From: Geothermovivens sp964644845
GTDB lineage: Bacteria > Zhuqueibacterota > Zhuqueibacteria > Oleimicrobiales > Geothermoviventaceae
Reading direction: 5' to 3'
Length of the DNA stretch: 64,000 nucleotides
Assembly (NCBI GenBank): GCA_964644845.1
Contig: CAZXXS010000119.1
Span: 1 to 64,000 of the forward strand
Numbering within the stretch: the stretch's first letter is position 1; every line of letters starts with the position of its first letter. Of the stretch, positions 62,074 to 64,000 are shown piece by piece. The translations under genes were made by a program, and so were the position numbers. The notes under the pieces are model-generated. The model was not told the DNA's origin. It searched no databases and saw nothing but the letters and a program-made list of their open reading frames with translations.

Positions 62074-63373
62074 CCTCTTTTTCGCCTGCCCGCGGTGTGG
62101 CTGTCGTGACTGCGTGGTCACGCGCAAACGGAAAACACTCTGCGAGAAATGCGGAGCGGATTTCGAGCGAATGGGGCGTGCCGTTCGGGTCGGCAACACG
62201 GTGAGGCCAGCCTACGCGTGGTTCGATCAAATTGCGAAGTCTGCTGTTCCTCTGGCTACACCTTGCGATGAAGTACCGCTCGAGCCGGGCGAGCGGGCAC
62301 TGGCCGTCAGCGAACCTGGAACCTTACGTCGAGTCACAAAGGTTCGACGGTTCAAAGGCTTCCTCAACCACCGAGCACAGGTTGAGGAACTTCAGACATT
62401 TGGCACGGCCCGAATCGTGTTTACTGATCGACGACTTGTGCTCATCCAGGGTAAGGCATTCCGCTGGTGGCCCTTGGAGGAAGTCCGCTGCGTGACAACT
62501 GATGCACGCGAGTTCGTCGTGAAAGTGCGCGGGGAGGCTGCTCTTCACATCGAGTTCCCTCAACAATCGCCGCTGTGGTGGGAACTGGTAAGCAGGGAGA
62601 TTTTGCGCCGTTACTGGGCCCTCAGGGATCGCGAAGTAATCGAGTACCAACCTTTCCTTCGTTTTCGCGACCAGGAAAAACTGGTAAAGATTGCCGAACC
62701 CCTTGTCCCCAAAAGCGCCGACGAACTGAAACACCCCCGTGACCGCTGGTGGCGAGAAATTACGTACTGGCTGGTTCGCGCTGTAGCACGCGCCGTATTC
62801 GAACTGTTCTTTGAGTTGACCCTCGAAGGCAGAGAAAACCTCCCTAAGCGCGGTCCGTACATCTTGATCGCGAACCACGAAGGTTACCTGGACTCGTTCT
62901 TCATCCTCGCAGCGTTGCCGGTGAAACTGGGTTTTCTGGCCAAGAACACGGAGTTTGATTCAGCGTTTCACCGCTGGGCCATGCGTGTCTTCCGTTCTGT
63001 ACCCGTACACCGACATCGACCCGATCCGACCGCCGTAGCAAATACCCTTCGCCTGCTGCGCCGGGGAGCCCCGGTGGCCATCTTCCCCGAGGGCGAACGC
63101 ACCTGGGACGGCCGTCTTTTGCCACCGAAACGCACGACGGTCAAGCTGTTGATTCGGGCAGGCGTGCCCATCGTACCCTGCCGCGTCATTGGGTCTTACG
63201 ACGTGCTCCCGCGCTGGGACACACGCATGCAAAAACACAACGTCACGGTTCGGGTTGGCCCACCCTTTCGGTTCGACGAAAGCATTGGCAGCGTCGAGGA
63301 GGCGATGGCGGCAATTTTAAGCCGGTTGGAGTCGCTTGGGCCTGGGAAAACCGCCACGACAGCGCCCCCTTGA
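62063..63373 (+). CDS. Zinc-ribbon / GRAM-like / PlsC acyltransferase fusion
   Basis: Protein of 436 residues with three parts. Residues 9-30 hold six Cys (C9, C12, C14, C17, C27, C30) in a CPRCG...CEKCG zinc ribbon. About 75-165 look like a GRAM/PH-type lipid-binding unit (GTARIVFTDRRLVLIQ and WPLEEVRCV). About 250-425 are a 1-acyl-glycerol-3-phosphate acyltransferase-type PlsC domain with NHEGYLD (H272, D277) and FPEGER (341-346). It probably acylates a lysophospholipid at the membrane. The N-terminal extension is unusual. Overlaps the upstream transporter gene by 11 bases, so they are co-expressed. Confidence 0.8.
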   Translation: MISDLFFACPRCGCRDCVVTRKRKTLCEKCGADFERMGRAVRVGNTVRPAYAWFDQIAKSAVPLATPCDEVPLEPGERALAVSEPGTLRRVTKVRRFKGFLNHRAQVEELQTFGTARIVFTDRRLVLIQGKAFRWWPLEEVRCVTTDAREFVVKVRGEAALHIEFPQQSPLWWELVSREILRRYWALRDREVIEYQPFLRFRDQEKLVKIAEPLVPKSADELKHPRDRWWREITYWLVRAVARAVFELFFELTLEGRENLPKRGPYILIANHEGYLDSFFILAALPVKLGFLAKNTEFDSAFHRWAMRVFRSVPVHRHRPDPTAVANTLRLLRRGAPVAIFPEGERTWDGRLLPPKRTTVKLLIRAGVPIVPCRVIGSYDVLPRWDTRMQKHNVTVRVGPPFRFDESIGSVEEAMAAILSRLESLGPGKTATTAPP

Positions 63374-63428
63374 GAAGCAGCCGGAGCGCCAAGTTGTTTG
63401 TTTCGGAAAAATGTGGAGGGTAACAACG

Positions 63429-63899
63429 TTGCTCAAGGTGTCGATACCCGGACGGGGAACCTGGGAACTGGAACACCTGCTTCTGGACGTCAATGGTACG
63501 TTGAGCCTCGACGGGCAACTGCTCCCTGGCGTCGCCGAACGCTTGGCCCGCCTCAAGCAAAACCTGCGTGTTCGGCTTCTCACCGCCGACACATTCGGCC
63601 GTGGACGTAGCCTGTCGGAGGAACTCGGGGTCTCGCTTCAGAAAGTTACGCCACCGTCTGAAGACCACGCCAAAGAAGCTGTCGTTCACGAACTCGGCTC
63701 GGAAAACGTGGTGGCCATTGGCAACGGCGCCAACGACGTGCGCATGTTGCGAGCCGCACGTCTGGGCATCGCTGTGTTGGGTCCAGAAGCCACGGCCTCG
63801 GAGGCATTTCAAGCTGCCGACGTGCTCGTCCCGGACATTCGGGTCGCACTGGACCTGCTTCTGAACCCCAAGCGGCTGGTTGCCACGTTGCGACGGTAA
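63429..63899 (+). CDS. Soluble HAD-family protein (P-type-ATPase-like subgroup)
   Basis: Protein of 156 residues: LLLDVNGTLSLDGQLLPGV (motif I, D-x-N form), LLTADTFG (motif II) and AIGNGANDVRMLRAA (motif IV), ending PKRLVATLR. The whole pattern matches the small HAD proteins annotated as soluble P-type ATPase-like, of unknown substrate. TTG start with GGAGGG eight bases upstream is preferred to the ATG at 63411. Confidence 0.82.
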   Translation: MLKVSIPGRGTWELEHLLLDVNGTLSLDGQLLPGVAERLARLKQNLRVRLLTADTFGRGRSLSEELGVSLQKVTPPSEDHAKEAVVHELGSENVVAIGNGANDVRMLRAARLGIAVLGPEATASEAFQAADVLVPDIRVALDLLLNPKRLVATLRR

Positions 63900-63934
63900 C
63901 CCGTACACTCGGGAAAAGAAACTACGGAGGCTGA

Positions 63935-64000
63935 ATGCTAAATTACGTGTGGCTGGGGTTGGTGGCCATCGCCGTCATCGTGGCAGGAATCAATGGCCAG
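63935..64000 (+). CDS. Start of an SpmA-like nucleoside-recognition-domain protein (partial)
   Basis: Only 22 residues are in the window (MLNYVWLGLVAIAVIVAGIN and two more), after a GGAGG site. This opening matches spore maturation protein A / nucleoside-recognition (Gate) membrane proteins. Such proteins also occur in non-sporulating bacteria. The gene runs off the right edge. Confidence 0.55.
   Translation, partial: MLNYVWLGLVAIAVIVAGINGQ

Overview
The window looks like a chromosomal segment of a Gram-negative bacterium of the FCB superphylum (Bacteroidota/Calditrichota-like lineages); no species is assigned. Pointers: a fused lpxC-fabZ gene, a complete lipid A/BAM block (lpxA, lpxD, bamA, Skp/OmpH, tamB), a PorV/PorQ-type outer-membrane protein, a Big_5 lipoprotein with the PPGGPxDxxPP start typical of FCB genomes, and an exported DUF6588-like protein. 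Base composition is moderately GC-rich and fairly even. No phage, transposase, CRISPR or resistance genes were seen.

Layout: (1) 1-1949, a gene-free mosaic of palindromic repeat modules, ending in an operator-like palindrome and a promoter for an NCS1 permease and a 63-residue membrane peptide (1950-3517, +). (2) 3586-20758 (-), a methyltransferase and a long cell-envelope block read as uppS, tamB, bamA, skp-like, lpxD, lpxC-fabZ, lpxA, lipoate/octanoyl transferase, DUF6588-like, dxr, rseP. (3) 21120-30250 (-), a TPR lipoprotein with its own promoter and terminator, cstA and a small partner, an exported nucleoside hydrolase, and a compact set nth / response regulator with a membrane tail / small basic protein / TPM-domain protein / nucleotidyltransferase / lemA. 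(4) 31180-33483 (+), an exported glycosidase-like protein with a C-terminal propeller. (5) 33739-48650 (-), an NtrC/NtrB-type two-component pair, YacP-like NYN protein, DUF488, a HAD-FAM151 fusion, a heptosyltransferase-type GT9, dapF, lysA, a Big_5 lipoprotein, priA and an exported DUF4412-like protein. (6) 48804-55448 (+), an arylamine N-acetyltransferase-like gene with DUF4416, then an ECF sigma / anti-sigma / HEAT-repeat / DUF4097 operon. (7) 55449-56662, a second cluster of the same palindromic modules. (8) 56663-59390 (-), class V aminotransferase, PorV-like protein and tRNA-Thr. (9) 60316-64000 (+), an MBL-fold hydrolase, a DMT transporter, a zinc-ribbon/GRAM-like/PlsC fusion, a HAD protein and the start of an SpmA-like gene.

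Functionally most of the window is housekeeping: envelope biogenesis (lipid A, outer-membrane protein assembly, undecaprenyl phosphate, DAP/lysine), isoprenoid synthesis, DNA repair and replication restart, and nucleoside scavenging. The most unusual content is the modular palindromic repeat family, whose hairpins recur in the same order and include a nearly identical copy of about 190 bp at both ends of a 56-kb interval. After that come several unusual protein architectures and a recurring promoter form (-35 TTGCAA-like, -10 TATATT-like).
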